NCBI GenBank assembly: GCA_964484765.1
Contig: CAZAGI010000038.1
Span: 8,006-72,005, forward strand
DNA: 64,000 nucleotides
Source: DSVQ01 sp964484765
GTDB taxonomy: Bacteria > Planctomycetota > Planctomycetia > Planctomycetales > Planctomycetaceae
Direction of reading: 5' to 3'
The notes beneath the pieces are model-generated. The model saw only the letters and a list, made by a program, of their open reading frames with translations, did not search any database and was not told where the DNA came from. Shown piece after piece: positions 27,074 through 35,560 of the stretch (within the stretch, counting starts at the first letter, position 1; the number at the start of each line of letters is the position of its first letter). The position numbers and the translations under genes are program-made.

Positions 27074-28044
27074 TGTTGCTTCGTTATGCGCTGATCCTCG
27101 CTTGCGGTTTCGCGTCCCGCGCCGAAGTCGCCAGCGCTGCCGAGCCCACGAAACTTCTGATCGCGTTTGCGTCCTACAAAGACCGCCCCCAAAGCCCGCA
27201 ACTCTTCTTCTACGAACACGACGGCATCGGTTCGGGCAAACTCATCACCGGCGTCCCCGCGGTCGCGAAGCGGAGCGACCACCATCCGTGTTTCTCCGGC
27301 GATGGTCGGCTCTGTGCGTTCGCGTCGGAGGCCGAAGGGCAACCGTGTACGATTCAGGTGTTCGACCGCGTCGAGAACAAACTGCTGGAGTTGCCAACAC
27401 TGAACGATACGCCCAACATGCAGGCCGGGCCGACACTCTCGCTCGACGGTCGCACACTGATCGCCGAAGCCTGGTCGCGGCCGCAGTTCACTGGCCGGTG
27501 GGATCTTCTCCAGTACGATCTCGCGCGGAAAGAGACTTCCAATTTGCCGCGCGTGAATCTCGCCAGAGGAGATGAACGCCACCCAGCGATTAGTGGCGAT
27601 GGCCGGTTGCTGGCGTTTGTGTCGAATCAATCTGGCAACGGCCCGACCGATATCGCCCTGGTGACTTGGCCCGGTGGCGATGTTGTCGATCTGCCGGGCG
27701 TGAACTCAGACGCCAACGACACCGAACCGTGGCTCGATGCGACGGGAAGGCTGTTGGCGTTTGCGTCCGATCGCCCCGGCGGTGAAGGCGGGCGCGACAT
27801 TTTTCTGTATGACCGCGATACCCGCGCATTTCTACCGTTACCGGGAGTGAACACATCGGGACAGGAACAATCGCCCGCCCTCAGTCCCGACGGCCGCTTT
27901 CTGATGTTCGTCTCCGAACGCCTCGATGGGGCCGGCGAACGTGATGTGCTGTTATATGATCTGTCGCACAAAAAAATATTACCGCTACCGGGGTTGAATT
28001 CCCCGCGCGATGATTTTGATCCGTGTGTCATTGTGGTGAAATGA
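27073..28044 (+). CDS. Exported TolB-like beta-propeller (PD40 repeats)
   Basis: A 323-residue protein, signal peptide about 23 residues. PD40-type repeats recur: HHPCFSGDGRLCAFASEAEG, HPAISGDGRLLAFVSNQSGN, EPWLDATGRLLAFASDRPGG and SPALSPDGRFLMFVSERLDG, each followed by a strand naming a residue list such as IFLYDRDT. It probably forms a six-bladed propeller for protein contacts. Translation is coupled to the preceding DUF1501 gene by a one-base overlap. Bases 27099-27123, encoding part of the signal peptide, are a copy of the dispersed GCGGTTTCG repeat, so the leader may have been rebuilt from repeat sequence. Confidence 0.85.
   Translation: MLLRYALILACGFASRAEVASAAEPTKLLIAFASYKDRPQSPQLFFYEHDGIGSGKLITGVPAVAKRSDHHPCFSGDGRLCAFASEAEGQPCTIQVFDRVENKLLELPTLNDTPNMQAGPTLSLDGRTLIAEAWSRPQFTGRWDLLQYDLARKETSNLPRVNLARGDERHPAISGDGRLLAFVSNQSGNGPTDIALVTWPGGDVVDLPGVNSDANDTEPWLDATGRLLAFASDRPGGEGGRDIFLYDRDTRAFLPLPGVNTSGQEQSPALSPDGRFLMFVSERLDGAGERDVLLYDLSHKKILPLPGLNSPRDDFDPCVIVVK
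27099..27123 (+). repeat. Copy of the dispersed GCGGTTTCG repeat inside a coding region
   Basis: CGCTTGCGGTTTCGCGTCCC, then GCGCC, matches the intergenic copy at 18004 with one difference in the core. It lies inside the signal-peptide region of the TolB-like gene and is read as ACGFASRAE. Confidence 0.7.
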
Positions 28045-28057
28045 AGGATTGCGACCG

Positions 28058-28579
28058 ATGCCGTATGTCATGGTGGACATTGAATCCGACGGGCCGATCC
28101 CCGGCGATTACTCGATGATCTGCTTCGGGGCCGTCATCGTGGAACCGGGCTTGCAGCGCAGCTTCTATGGGCAGCTCAAACCGATCTCGGAGAAGTTCAT
28201 CCCCGATGCTTTAGCCGTCAGCGGATTCAGCCGCGAACAGGCTTTGGCCTTCGAAGAACCGAAGGCCGTGATGGAATCCTTTCGCGACTGGCTGAGCCGG
28301 GAATGCAAAGGCCGGATAATGTTTATTTCCGATAACAACGGCTTCGACTGGCAATTCATCAACTGGTACTTCCATCATTTTCTCGGAAGCAACCCCTTCG
28401 GTTTCAGTTCGACGAATCTCGGTTCGCTCTACAAAGGGTTGGCGAAAGACACCTTCGTGAACTTCAAGCACCTGCGCAAGACCAAGCACACGCACCACCC
28501 CGTCGACGATGCCCGCGGCAACGCCGAGGCATTACTGACGATGAAAGAACAGATGGGGTTGAAGATCAGCCTCGAGTAG
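28058..28579 (+). CDS. DEDDh-type 3'-5' exonuclease
   Basis: A 173-residue protein. VDIESDGP at the start holds the first Asp and Glu, FISDNNGFDWQFIN the second Asp, and HHPVDDARGNAEAL the His and final Asp of a DEDDh exonuclease. The fold is close to the epsilon subunit and oligoribonuclease group but the protein is a stand-alone domain, so the natural substrate (DNA or RNA ends) is unknown. The start at 28058 places the first catalytic Asp at residue 7. It follows the propeller gene by 13 bases but the functional link is unclear. Confidence 0.85.
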   Translation: MPYVMVDIESDGPIPGDYSMICFGAVIVEPGLQRSFYGQLKPISEKFIPDALAVSGFSREQALAFEEPKAVMESFRDWLSRECKGRIMFISDNNGFDWQFINWYFHHFLGSNPFGFSSTNLGSLYKGLAKDTFVNFKHLRKTKHTHHPVDDARGNAEALLTMKEQMGLKISLE

Positions 28580-28596
28580 GGTGGAGGTGGGCGTCG

Positions 28597-29037
28597 ATGA
28601 AAACGAAACTTACGATCCGCAATTGTGAATCGACATTTCGCTTCCAGTGTCCGAAACTCTGGAACGAGTTATCTCCGACTGCGGTGAATGACGTTCGGCA
28701 TTGCGCTTTCTGCGATCGCAACGTGTACTTCTGCAAGACAGATGAGGAGACCATCGAACACGCGAAAGCTGGTCATTGCATCGCCCGTGAGTTGCCCGAC
28801 GAAAAGCATCTTCCGCATGTGTATATCGGGCAACCCAAGGATGTGCCCGTTCCGACACCAGAACAAGCGGAAGCCGGGAAGTGGTTCGGAAGAGAACGGG
28901 CGATCGACGATTCGATCAAGAACGCTGATGCCGATCGCGCTTGCCCAAAGTGCAACTACCCGGCGCCTCGCTGGCGGGTAACATGCCGCGTTTGCGGTTT
29001 CGAGATGGGTCGGCAACTGGAGAGCAGCGGCGGCTAA
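28597..29037 (+). CDS. Small double zinc-site protein, lineage type
   Basis: A 146-residue protein with two Cys clusters. The N-terminal one (FQCPKLWNELSPT, VRHCAFCDRNVYFC, then HAKAGHCIA) is a pattern I associate with planctomycete proteins and may bind one zinc. The C-terminal one is CPKCNYPAPRWRVTCRVCGF, a typical zinc ribbon of two CXXC pairs. A GGTGGAGGTGGG stretch gives the ribosome site. The function is unknown. It sits 17 bases after the exonuclease gene. Confidence 0.8.
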   Translation: MKTKLTIRNCESTFRFQCPKLWNELSPTAVNDVRHCAFCDRNVYFCKTDEETIEHAKAGHCIARELPDEKHLPHVYIGQPKDVPVPTPEQAEAGKWFGRERAIDDSIKNADADRACPKCNYPAPRWRVTCRVCGFEMGRQLESSGG

Positions 29038-29072
29038 CAAGTCGCTGCTGCAGACTGGGGCCGCGCGGATAC

Positions 29073-29100
29073 CACTGGCGAATGTACTCGTTCGCCAGTG
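29073..29100. terminator. Hairpin between convergent genes
   Basis: A perfect 10-bp stem (CACTGGCGAA and TTCGCCAGTG) with an 8-base loop lies between the zinc-site gene and hflX, which end towards each other. There is no T-run, so it is a weak terminator candidate for either. Confidence 0.45.
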
Positions 29101-29181
29101 TGATAGATGGGGCAGTCCGCGTTCTGCCTCATCGCACTGGCAGCCGAGTACGACCGCCAATGGCACCCTCCGTCGAGACAC

Positions 29182-30513
29182 TTACTCGCGGGTGGGAACA
29201 ATCACGCCGTTGAGCAGTTTGACATTCGTGTCCGCGCCATTGAGTCGCCAGACTTGCTTGCGCGGCAAGCGGCAGGTGATCGTCACGCGGGAGTCGGTGT
29301 ATTCGCGGTTCGAGACTTCCGCATGTTCGGCGAGATACGCGAAAAGTTTGCCATTGCCGACGGACGTTTCGATTTCCGCTTCCACGAAACCTTCGGCGAG
29401 TTGTTCCGCGACGAGGGCAGCGAGGCGGTCGAGACCTTGCCCCGTTACCGCGCTGACGGATGCCGCGTGGGCGTACTTCGCGCGAAGCACGTCGATCACT
29501 TCGCGGTCTTCAACGCGGTCGGCTTTGTTAAGGACGAGAATGTAGTTGTGAATTTCGACGCCGATCTCCGCGAGCACTTGTTCGACGGTCGCGACCTGCT
29601 GCTCGGCTTCGGGATTGCTAGCGTCGACGACGTGCAAGAGCACATCGGCTTGGCGGGCTTCTTCCAGCGTCGATTTGAACGACGCCACCAGTGAGTGCGG
29701 CAGGTCGCGGACGAAACCGACGGTGTCACTGAGGAGCACGTCGCCCCAACCGGGGATCGCCCATTTGCGCGTGCGGGTGTCGAGCGTCGCGAACAACTGA
29801 TCGGCGATGTAGACATCCGCGCCGGTCAGGGCTTTCATCAGCGTGCTCTTGCCGGCGTTGGTGTAACCGACGAGCGACACCAGCGCGTGCGATTCGCGCT
29901 GCCGGACCATCCGTTCACGACGGATTTCGACCTCGGCGAGACGTTCTTTCAATTCGGTGATGCGCAGGTCGATCAACCGGCGGTCGGTTTCGATCTGCTT
30001 TTCACCAGGACCGCGACTGGCCCCGATGCCGCCGTCGATGCGCTCCAAGTGGGTCCACATCCGCTTCAAGCGAGTGCGGGTGTACTGCAGCTGCGCGAGT
30101 TCCACCTGCAGCTTCGCCTCGTGGGTCCGCGCGTGCGTGGCGAAGATGTCGAGGATCAGTTCGCTGCGGTCGACGATGATCCGCCCGGTGTGCTGTTCCA
30201 GATTGCGGCCCTGCGACGGGCTGAGATTGTTGTCGAAGATGACCAGTTCGGCCCCGGTCGCTTCGACGAGATCCTTCAGCTCATTCATCTTCCCTTTGCC
30301 GAGGCACGTGCCCGGATGCGGCCGCTCGCGGTTCTGGACGAGTTCGCCAACGACATTCACGCCGGCGGTTTTGACCAGCCCCTTGAGTTCGTCGAGGGCA
30401 TGCTCTTTGGTGAGCTGGCGGTTGGGATCGGGGACCGCCACGAGCACCGCGGTGCGATGCTGGACCTTCAGTTCGTCACGAATGGGTTCGCCCAAGGATG
30501 CAGATCTCGCCAA
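29182..30513 (-). CDS. hflX: GTPase HflX, ribosome-associated
   Basis: A 443-residue protein. The N-terminal half carries the HflX domain (HPGTCLGKGKMNELKDLVEA, VIFDNNLSPSQGRNLE, DRSELILDIFATHARTHEAK), followed by a helical stalk with RGPGEKQIETDRR. The GTPase domain starts at VGYTNAGKSTL (G1), with DTVGFVRDLPH (G3) and LNKAD (G4). HflX splits stalled ribosomes, often after heat stress. The longest frame starts with TTG at 30513, without a clear ribosome site, so the exact start is uncertain. It is a single gene, convergent with the zinc-site protein. Confidence 0.95.
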   Translation of the reverse strand: MARSASLGEPIRDELKVQHRTAVLVAVPDPNRQLTKEHALDELKGLVKTAGVNVVGELVQNRERPHPGTCLGKGKMNELKDLVEATGAELVIFDNNLSPSQGRNLEQHTGRIIVDRSELILDIFATHARTHEAKLQVELAQLQYTRTRLKRMWTHLERIDGGIGASRGPGEKQIETDRRLIDLRITELKERLAEVEIRRERMVRQRESHALVSLVGYTNAGKSTLMKALTGADVYIADQLFATLDTRTRKWAIPGWGDVLLSDTVGFVRDLPHSLVASFKSTLEEARQADVLLHVVDASNPEAEQQVATVEQVLAEIGVEIHNYILVLNKADRVEDREVIDVLRAKYAHAASVSAVTGQGLDRLAALVAEQLAEGFVEAEIETSVGNGKLFAYLAEHAEVSNREYTDSRVTITCRLPRKQVWRLNGADTNVKLLNGVIVPTRE

Positions 30514-30756
30514 GGAAGGGACAATAGGAAAGTTGCGTTACCGATTTCTACGCGGCGGCAAGCCAGTCGACAAGCCCGATTGTCCCGGATGGGCCGCCGT
30601 TTGGCGAGCGAATGGAGACGGAAAGGGCTGGCAAGGTTCGCAACGATGCCAAAAATCGATTGTGTTGTGCGCGGGTCTCCCGACAGCGGGGGAGAAGGTG
30701 GCCGAAGCAATTCGTGTCGGTTGTGAGAGGTTGACAACGGCTCTATCGTATCCGGT

Positions 30757-31143
30757 ATGGATGATAACCCACTCATCGACGGCAAGCACTGTCCCGAGTG
30801 TCAGCACGACATCGGCGTCTGGCCGGTGCTTTCTGCGGGGTTGCCGAATCGGATCTGGTGCCCGCATTGCAAGACGAGGTTGGCGTATCGACTTACCTGG
30901 TCTGATCTCGCGATTCTGGTCTGGGTTGCTGTTCTTGCCTGTGCAATTTGCCTGTCGATTGCAAATGTTTTGAAACCGCGCGCTCTATTTTCCAACGACG
31001 TAATCGTGAATGAGTTTCTCGTCGCAATCTGTTTGTTTTTGGGCTTGGTAGTCCTGTCTTGGATTCCGGTGGAACTTCTCATGATCCGACATTTGCGGAA
31101 ACGCGGACGTTTGCAACGATATCCACAACAACCGATGGATTAA
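30757..31143 (+). CDS. Membrane protein with N-terminal zinc ribbon
   Basis: A 128-residue protein: a zinc ribbon at residues 12-42 (CPECQHDIGVWPVLSAG, then CPHC) followed by two membrane segments at about 48-72 and 87-110. No family name was recognised. The layout, ribbon in the cytoplasm and short basic tail, is typical of many small bacterial proteins. It lies upstream of hpnH, whose longest open frame overlaps it, but the hpnH start is placed after its stop. Confidence 0.65.
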   Translation: MDDNPLIDGKHCPECQHDIGVWPVLSAGLPNRIWCPHCKTRLAYRLTWSDLAILVWVAVLACAICLSIANVLKPRALFSNDVIVNEFLVAICLFLGLVVLSWIPVELLMIRHLRKRGRLQRYPQQPMD

Positions 31144-31232
31144 CTTCCAGCGAACTTGGGCCTGATCTTTTCGGCGGAATCTGCTACACCAGATGGGCTT
31201 TTCGGAACGAAAATCAGCCAAGGAGTGGACGG

Positions 31233-32342
31233 ATGGGGGTGCCCCTGTCGCAGATGTGGACGGTTGCCAAGTATGTCATCACGCAACGGTTGCGCAACAA
31301 CAAGCGCTATCCGCTAGTGCTGATGCTCGAGCCGCTGTTCCGCTGCAATCTCGCCTGCTTCGGCTGTGGGAAGATTCAATACCCCGCGGACATCCTCAAG
31401 CAGAATCTCACGCCCGAACAATGTTTCAATGCGGCCGAGGAATGCGGAGCACCGATCGTCTCCATTCCTGGCGGCGAACCGTTGCTGCATCCGCAGATTG
31501 AGGAAATCGTCGCCGGTCTGGTGGCGCGGAAGAAGTACGTCTATCTCTGCACCAACGCGATTCTGCTCGAAAAGCACATCGACAAATTCAAACCGTCGAA
31601 ATACCTGACGTTCTCGATTCATCTTGATGGCCCGAAGGAAGAACACGATTTCGCCGTGTGTCGGGAAGGGATTTATGACATCGCCATCTCGGCGATCAAG
31701 GTGGCCATCGCGAAGGGCTTCCGCGTCACCACGAACACGACGTGTTACAACAACGCCGATCCGAAGGCGATCCGCGAAATGTTCGACACGCTGATGGATC
31801 TCGGCGTCGAAGGGATGATGTTGTCGCCGGGGTATCCGTACGAAAAAGCCCCGACGCAGGAGATGTTCCTGCAGACGAAGCAGACGATCAACCTCTTCCA
31901 GCGGATGCTCGCCGAGGGCAAACGCCGGTGGCGGTTCAATCTGTCGCCGTTGTTCATGGAGTTCCTGCAGGGACACTGGAACCTCGAGTGCACGCCGTGG
32001 GGCAGCCCGGCGTACAACCTCTTCGGGTGGCAGAAGCCGTGCTATCTGCTTCAGGAAGGTCACGCGGCGACGTTCCAGGAACTGCTCGACACCACCGACT
32101 GGAGTCAGTACGGCCGCGCGAGTGGCAATCCGAAGTGTGCGAACTGCATGGTCCACTGCGGATATGAACCGACCGCGGTCGCCGAAACGTTCAACTCGTG
32201 GAAAGGGTTCTGGCGAGTCACCCGGTTGACCGTGTTCGGCCCACCGAAGCGAAAAGCCCCAGCCCCGCTGGACGTTCCGCTGCCAGAAAGTCACGGCGAT
32301 GACCGGGTTCGCTCGGTCCAACTGCCGGTGTTAACGCGGTAA
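31233..32342 (+). CDS. hpnH: Hopanoid radical SAM enzyme HpnH (adenosylhopane synthase)
   Basis: A 369-residue radical SAM protein of normal HpnH length. It attaches a 5'-deoxyadenosyl group to diploptene to give adenosylhopane, the precursor of extended hopanoids. The cluster motif is CNLACFGC (Cys38, 42, 45). IPGGEPLLHP follows, and KCANCMVHCGYEPTAV near the end is the HpnH C-terminal Cys block. The start at 31233 follows AAGGAG and gives the family's opening VPLSQMWTVAKYVITQ. No other hopanoid gene is in the window, so squalene cyclisation is encoded elsewhere. A 15-bp hairpin follows. Confidence 0.94.
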   Translation: MGVPLSQMWTVAKYVITQRLRNNKRYPLVLMLEPLFRCNLACFGCGKIQYPADILKQNLTPEQCFNAAEECGAPIVSIPGGEPLLHPQIEEIVAGLVARKKYVYLCTNAILLEKHIDKFKPSKYLTFSIHLDGPKEEHDFAVCREGIYDIAISAIKVAIAKGFRVTTNTTCYNNADPKAIREMFDTLMDLGVEGMMLSPGYPYEKAPTQEMFLQTKQTINLFQRMLAEGKRRWRFNLSPLFMEFLQGHWNLECTPWGSPAYNLFGWQKPCYLLQEGHAATFQELLDTTDWSQYGRASGNPKCANCMVHCGYEPTAVAETFNSWKGFWRVTRLTVFGPPKRKAPAPLDVPLPESHGDDRVRSVQLPVLTR

Positions 32343-32371
32343 AGCACGCTGATCGCTCAAGACCAAAGAAC

Positions 32372-32404
32372 GGCGTAAATCATTCTTAGAGAATGATTTA
32401 CGCC
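32372..32404 (+). terminator. 15-bp hairpin after hpnH
   Basis: GGCGTAAATCATTCT and AGAATGATTTACGCC pair perfectly around a 3-base loop, about 30 bases after the hpnH stop. There is no clear T-run after it, so it may act as a stem that blocks RNA decay rather than as a classical terminator. Confidence 0.6.
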
Positions 32405-32525
32405 GGATATGAAAGAAAATCGCCGCGGCGACTGTCCGATTTTTTTGATCTGGTACTGCCGTTGCTTCGTAGTATTCCTCTGTAGGTCCGCGTCGGCGGT
32501 CCGCGAATATTGACGGAGTGCAATC

Positions 32526-33554
32526 ATGCTGAATCACATGGCGAAAAACCTGTCCCGCATGGCTTTTGCCACGGGGTTGTGCCTGATGACGTGGGCGGTG
32601 TCCGCCGCCGAAATCCGGGACGATGCGAAACTCTTCAGCCCCGATGTCGTGGCCGCCGCGCGCGAAAAATTGAACGCGGCTGAGACCGCCGCCAAGCATG
32701 GCGTGACCATCGAAACGTACGCCACGTTGCCGCAAGGTCAGGCTGGCGATGTCGCGAAGATGTCTGCGGTTGAGAAAGGCCGGTTCTATTCTGACTGGCT
32801 CAAGCAGCGGGCGAAACAGGCGCATGCGGAAGGAATCTTCGTCCTCATCACGAAAGAGCCCGGCCATGTGGAAGTCGGTGTCAGCGGGAAATTGCAGTCG
32901 GATGGATACACTGCGGCGAGCAAGAAGCAACTTGTCGACAACTTCCTTACCGCTTTCCGCGCGAAGGAATTCGATCGCGGTTTGACCAATGCGGTCTCGC
33001 AAATTGAAAAAGACTACGCCCAACTGAAACCGGTAGGCAACGTTTCGCGTCCCACGGCGAACGCTCCGGCACCCTTCCCGCAAACGACCCCGGCCCCGCA
33101 AGTGCAACAACCGCGGATTTCGTGGATGGCGATCGGACTGGTGATCGCTGCCGTCGTGATCGGACTGATGGTGCTTTCGTCGGTCATGCGGGGGATGTCC
33201 GGCGGATCGGGAGGGTACGGACAAGGTCAATACGGCCCTCAAGGCTACGGGGGCGGATATGGTAACTATGGGGGCGGTGGATATGGCGGCGGTGGCGGTT
33301 TCGGCCGCGGTTTGATGGGTGGTTTGCTCGGCGGGATGGCCGGAAGCTGGCTGTATGACTCGTTCGGCCGCCACTCGGGTTCAGGCTCGGCCCATGCGGG
33401 AGAGCCGCCGACCACGTCCACAGGAGGCGATTGGGGTCAACCGTCCTCATCCGATGACAGTTGGAGCACTTCCGGTGGCGATTTTGGCGGCGGTGGGGGC
33501 GACTTCGGTGGCGGAGGCGATTTCGGTGGTGGCGACAGCGGCGGCGATTTTTAG
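32526..33554 (+). CDS. TPM domain protein with Gly-rich tail
   Basis: A 342-residue protein behind a GGAG ribosome site. Signal peptide to about residue 28 (FATGLCLMTWAVSAAE). The TPM domain (about 30-160) shows IFVLITKEPGHVEVGVSGKL and a helix pair typical of the family, which is found in photosystem repair and envelope proteins. A membrane segment at about 197-218 follows a Pro-rich linker. The tail is Gly-rich: GYGGGYGNYGGGGYGGG, a short hydrophobic patch LMGGLLGGMAGSWLYD, then GGDFGGGGGDFGGG repeats to the end. The domain probably faces the periplasm, with a disordered tail. Function unknown. Confidence 0.85.
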   Translation: MLNHMAKNLSRMAFATGLCLMTWAVSAAEIRDDAKLFSPDVVAAAREKLNAAETAAKHGVTIETYATLPQGQAGDVAKMSAVEKGRFYSDWLKQRAKQAHAEGIFVLITKEPGHVEVGVSGKLQSDGYTAASKKQLVDNFLTAFRAKEFDRGLTNAVSQIEKDYAQLKPVGNVSRPTANAPAPFPQTTPAPQVQQPRISWMAIGLVIAAVVIGLMVLSSVMRGMSGGSGGYGQGQYGPQGYGGGYGNYGGGGYGGGGGFGRGLMGGLLGGMAGSWLYDSFGRHSGSGSAHAGEPPTTSTGGDWGQPSSSDDSWSTSGGDFGGGGGDFGGGGDFGGGDSGGDF

Positions 33555-33570
33555 TCCGCGCGCCATTTGA

Positions 33571-33606
33571 CCGGCGGTTTCACGCCCCGTGCAACAACAC
33601 GGGGCG
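33571..33606. terminator. Bidirectional terminator formed from the dispersed repeat
   Basis: CGCCCCGTG and CACGGGGCG form a perfect 9-bp stem (33583-33606) with a 6-base loop, followed by TTTT. The left arm is extended by GCGGTTTCA, so the hairpin is built on a copy of the GCGGTTTCG repeat. It separates the TPM gene from the convergent glycosyltransferase gene. Confidence 0.8.
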
Positions 33607-33609
33607 TTT

Positions 33610-34572
33610 TCATTTCACCGGTGTCCGTTCGGAAATGCTGAACGCATCCCGCTCGCGGCTGGTGTAGTGGACGATCAACTCGGCGAGCAACCCAAACGAT
33701 ACGGCTTGCGCCCCAAGCAACGTGGCCGCCAGTGAATACGCCAGCAGCGGTCTCGTGCCGATGGGGATCGGTTCCCACGCATGAAAGAAATTCATCAGCA
33801 TCCAGATGACGGCAAGGTAACCGAGCCCGAGCATCCCGATGCCGAAGAAGGCGATGCCAATGCCACCAAGGATGTGTTGCGGGCGCTGTCCATAACTGGT
33901 GAGAAACGAGACCGTGAGCAGGTCGAGAAAACCACGGAGAAACCGCTTCACGCCGTACTTGGAATGTCCGAACTGCCGCGGACGATGATGCACTGCACGT
34001 TCCGTCACACGGAATCCACGCGCATGCGCCAGCACCGGGATGAAGCGGTGCAATTCACCATACAGCCGGATCTCGTCGGCCACTTCGCGGCGAAACAATT
34101 TCAATCCGCAGTTGTGATCGTGCAATTTGAGGCCGGTCATCCAGCCGACCATGCCGTTGAAGACTTTGCTGGGATAAACTTTGTGCCAGGGATCGAGTCG
34201 GCGTTCCTTCCAGCCGTTGACAACGTCATATCCCTGATCGAGTGTTACCAGAAACTCGGGCAACTCCGCGGGGTCGTCCTGCAGATCGGCGTCCATCATC
34301 AGAATCAACGGATGCTTCGCGATCCGTAACCCCGCCGTCAACGCCGCAGCCTTGCCGAAGTTGCGTCGAAACCGTAGTCCGGATACCCGCGGGTCTTCCT
34401 TCGACAACTCGGTGATCAGTTTCCACGAATCATCGCGTGATCCGTCATCGACGAAGATCACTTCGACCGTCAGCGCATGCTCGGTCGCAACCGCGGCAAT
34501 CTGCCGATGCAACTCGCGCAGACTCTCCGCTTCGTTGTAAACTGGTACGACAATCGAAACTGCACTCGTCAT
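33610..34572 (-). CDS. Family 2 glycosyltransferase, polyprenyl-phosphate sugar type
   Basis: A 320-residue protein with a GT-A fold. SIVVPVYNEAESL at the start, VEVIFVDDGSRDDSW, and the metal-binding DADLQDDPAELPEFL are the standard motifs; LKLHDHNCGLKLFRREV and RGFRVTERAVHHRPR follow. Two membrane segments lie at about 235-265 and 275-300. This layout resembles enzymes that load a sugar onto undecaprenyl phosphate (ArnC, GtrB, dolichol-P-mannose synthase). The substrate is unknown. It is convergent with the TPM gene through the terminator at 33571. Confidence 0.9.
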   Translation of the reverse strand: MTSAVSIVVPVYNEAESLRELHRQIAAVATEHALTVEVIFVDDGSRDDSWKLITELSKEDPRVSGLRFRRNFGKAAALTAGLRIAKHPLILMMDADLQDDPAELPEFLVTLDQGYDVVNGWKERRLDPWHKVYPSKVFNGMVGWMTGLKLHDHNCGLKLFRREVADEIRLYGELHRFIPVLAHARGFRVTERAVHHRPRQFGHSKYGVKRFLRGFLDLLTVSFLTSYGQRPQHILGGIGIAFFGIGMLGLGYLAVIWMLMNFFHAWEPIPIGTRPLLAYSLAATLLGAQAVSFGLLAELIVHYTSRERDAFSISERTPVK

Positions 34573-34625
34573 GATGCGGTGATGATAACCGATCGCGTCT
34601 GGGAAAACCCTCGCGGGAAACGGCT

Positions 34626-35210
34626 ATGAGTATCGATAAGCTGATCGCTCGTCTGAAAGAACGGCTGCAATTCTCTCCGGCCGTGGAGATGGACAAGAAT
34701 TGCTGGCGCAGCAATGACAAGGGCGAGATGCTTCCACCAGCCAATCCCAACCGACCGATCACTCATAGCGACGTGGATTACGTCGAACAGCAGCTCGGTT
34801 TCAAACTGCCCAGCATCGTGCGTCGCTTATCTACCGAAGTTGCCGATGGGCGATACGGCCCTGCGTGGGGAATCAACCGGCTGAAACACCCGCCGAACTA
34901 CCCGTTCGGCCCGTTCTGGGACGTGGAGATGTCGGTGGAGTCCTGGCATTTGCTGTATCATGAGGACCATGATGAACAGAGCCGTTTATTCCGGGCCGCC
35001 TATCCGCCCCGGTTCATCCGTTATTGTGAAGTGGGCTGCAACATTTCGATTGGCATCGACTGTTCGACCGATGTGGCCATGCTCATTGAAGACGATCCCA
35101 ACCGGAGCGAAAACTTCGCCGAGTGCATCGTTCCGATGAATGTCACGCTCGAAGAGTGGCTGTGGAAATGGCTCAACGAGAACCGCTGGCCGACTACGCG
35201 CTATCCCTGA
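34626..35210 (+). CDS. SMI1/KNR4 family protein
   Basis: A 194-residue protein. The segment THSDVDYVEQQLGFKLPSIV near residue 45 is the SMI1/KNR4 opening, followed by a GPAWGINRL stretch and the strand-rich core. FVIRYCEVGC-type segment (RFIRYCEVGCNISIGIDCST) and a C-terminal helix with FAECIVPMNVTLEEWLWKWL complete the pattern. Such proteins often act as immunity partners to toxins, but many are orphan genes. No toxin partner is next to it here, so the role is unclear. Confidence 0.7.
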   Translation: MSIDKLIARLKERLQFSPAVEMDKNCWRSNDKGEMLPPANPNRPITHSDVDYVEQQLGFKLPSIVRRLSTEVADGRYGPAWGINRLKHPPNYPFGPFWDVEMSVESWHLLYHEDHDEQSRLFRAAYPPRFIRYCEVGCNISIGIDCSTDVAMLIEDDPNRSENFAECIVPMNVTLEEWLWKWLNENRWPTTRYP

Positions 35211-35560
35211 CGATGTCCAAACGGAACTCTCTTATTGACTGCTGCCCGTTGTGGAGGATGCCGACACTGTGCCGTTGCGGGGTCGTTCCGTCTTCGACTC
35301 ACTGGAGGTTTTCGAGGACGTGCCATCCGGTTGAACCGTAGTCACGTTCACCATTTCCAACGTGGTCGATCGACCATCGTCGAACTTGGGCGTCGTCTTT
35401 TCGGTCTCGTTTGATACGCTCGCCGCCAGCGTGCCATGGCCGTTGGCTGAAAATCGGATTGTCTCGATTTTGCGCGGTTGCTATCATCGCCTCGATTGTC
35501 AGAGATTCCGCATTTCTCCCAACCGTGGCGAATTCGCCACTCGCGCAAGGATGCTCGCCG
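35211..35560. other. 350-base gap without a gene; possible promoter
   Basis: No convincing gene was seen. The dehydrogenase frame is open upstream to 35411 but has no family similarity there. A promoter candidate lies at 35459-35487. The rest has no repeat or hairpin that I can support. Confidence 0.5.
35459..35487 (+). promoter_or_regulatory. Sigma-70-like promoter candidate for the nucleotide-sugar dehydrogenase
   Basis: TTGTCT and TATCAT are separated by exactly 17 bases, close to the ideal -35/-10 pair. They lie 74 bases before the start at 35561, leaving a leader of roughly 65 bases. Planctomycete promoters are weakly defined, so this is a suggestion. Confidence 0.35.

Noticed and set aside
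31059..31232. Earlier in-frame start for hpnH
   Set aside because: It would overlap the zinc ribbon membrane gene, has no similarity, and a good AAGGAG site precedes 31233.
31314..32321. A 335-residue minus-strand frame opposite hpnH
   Set aside because: HpnH is unmistakable on the plus strand, with its cluster Cys and C-terminal block. The minus frame is a shadow.
34626..35210. The SMI1/KNR4 protein as immunity protein of a contact toxin system
   Set aside because: No polymorphic toxin, Rhs or CDI gene is adjacent, so the immunity role cannot be supported.
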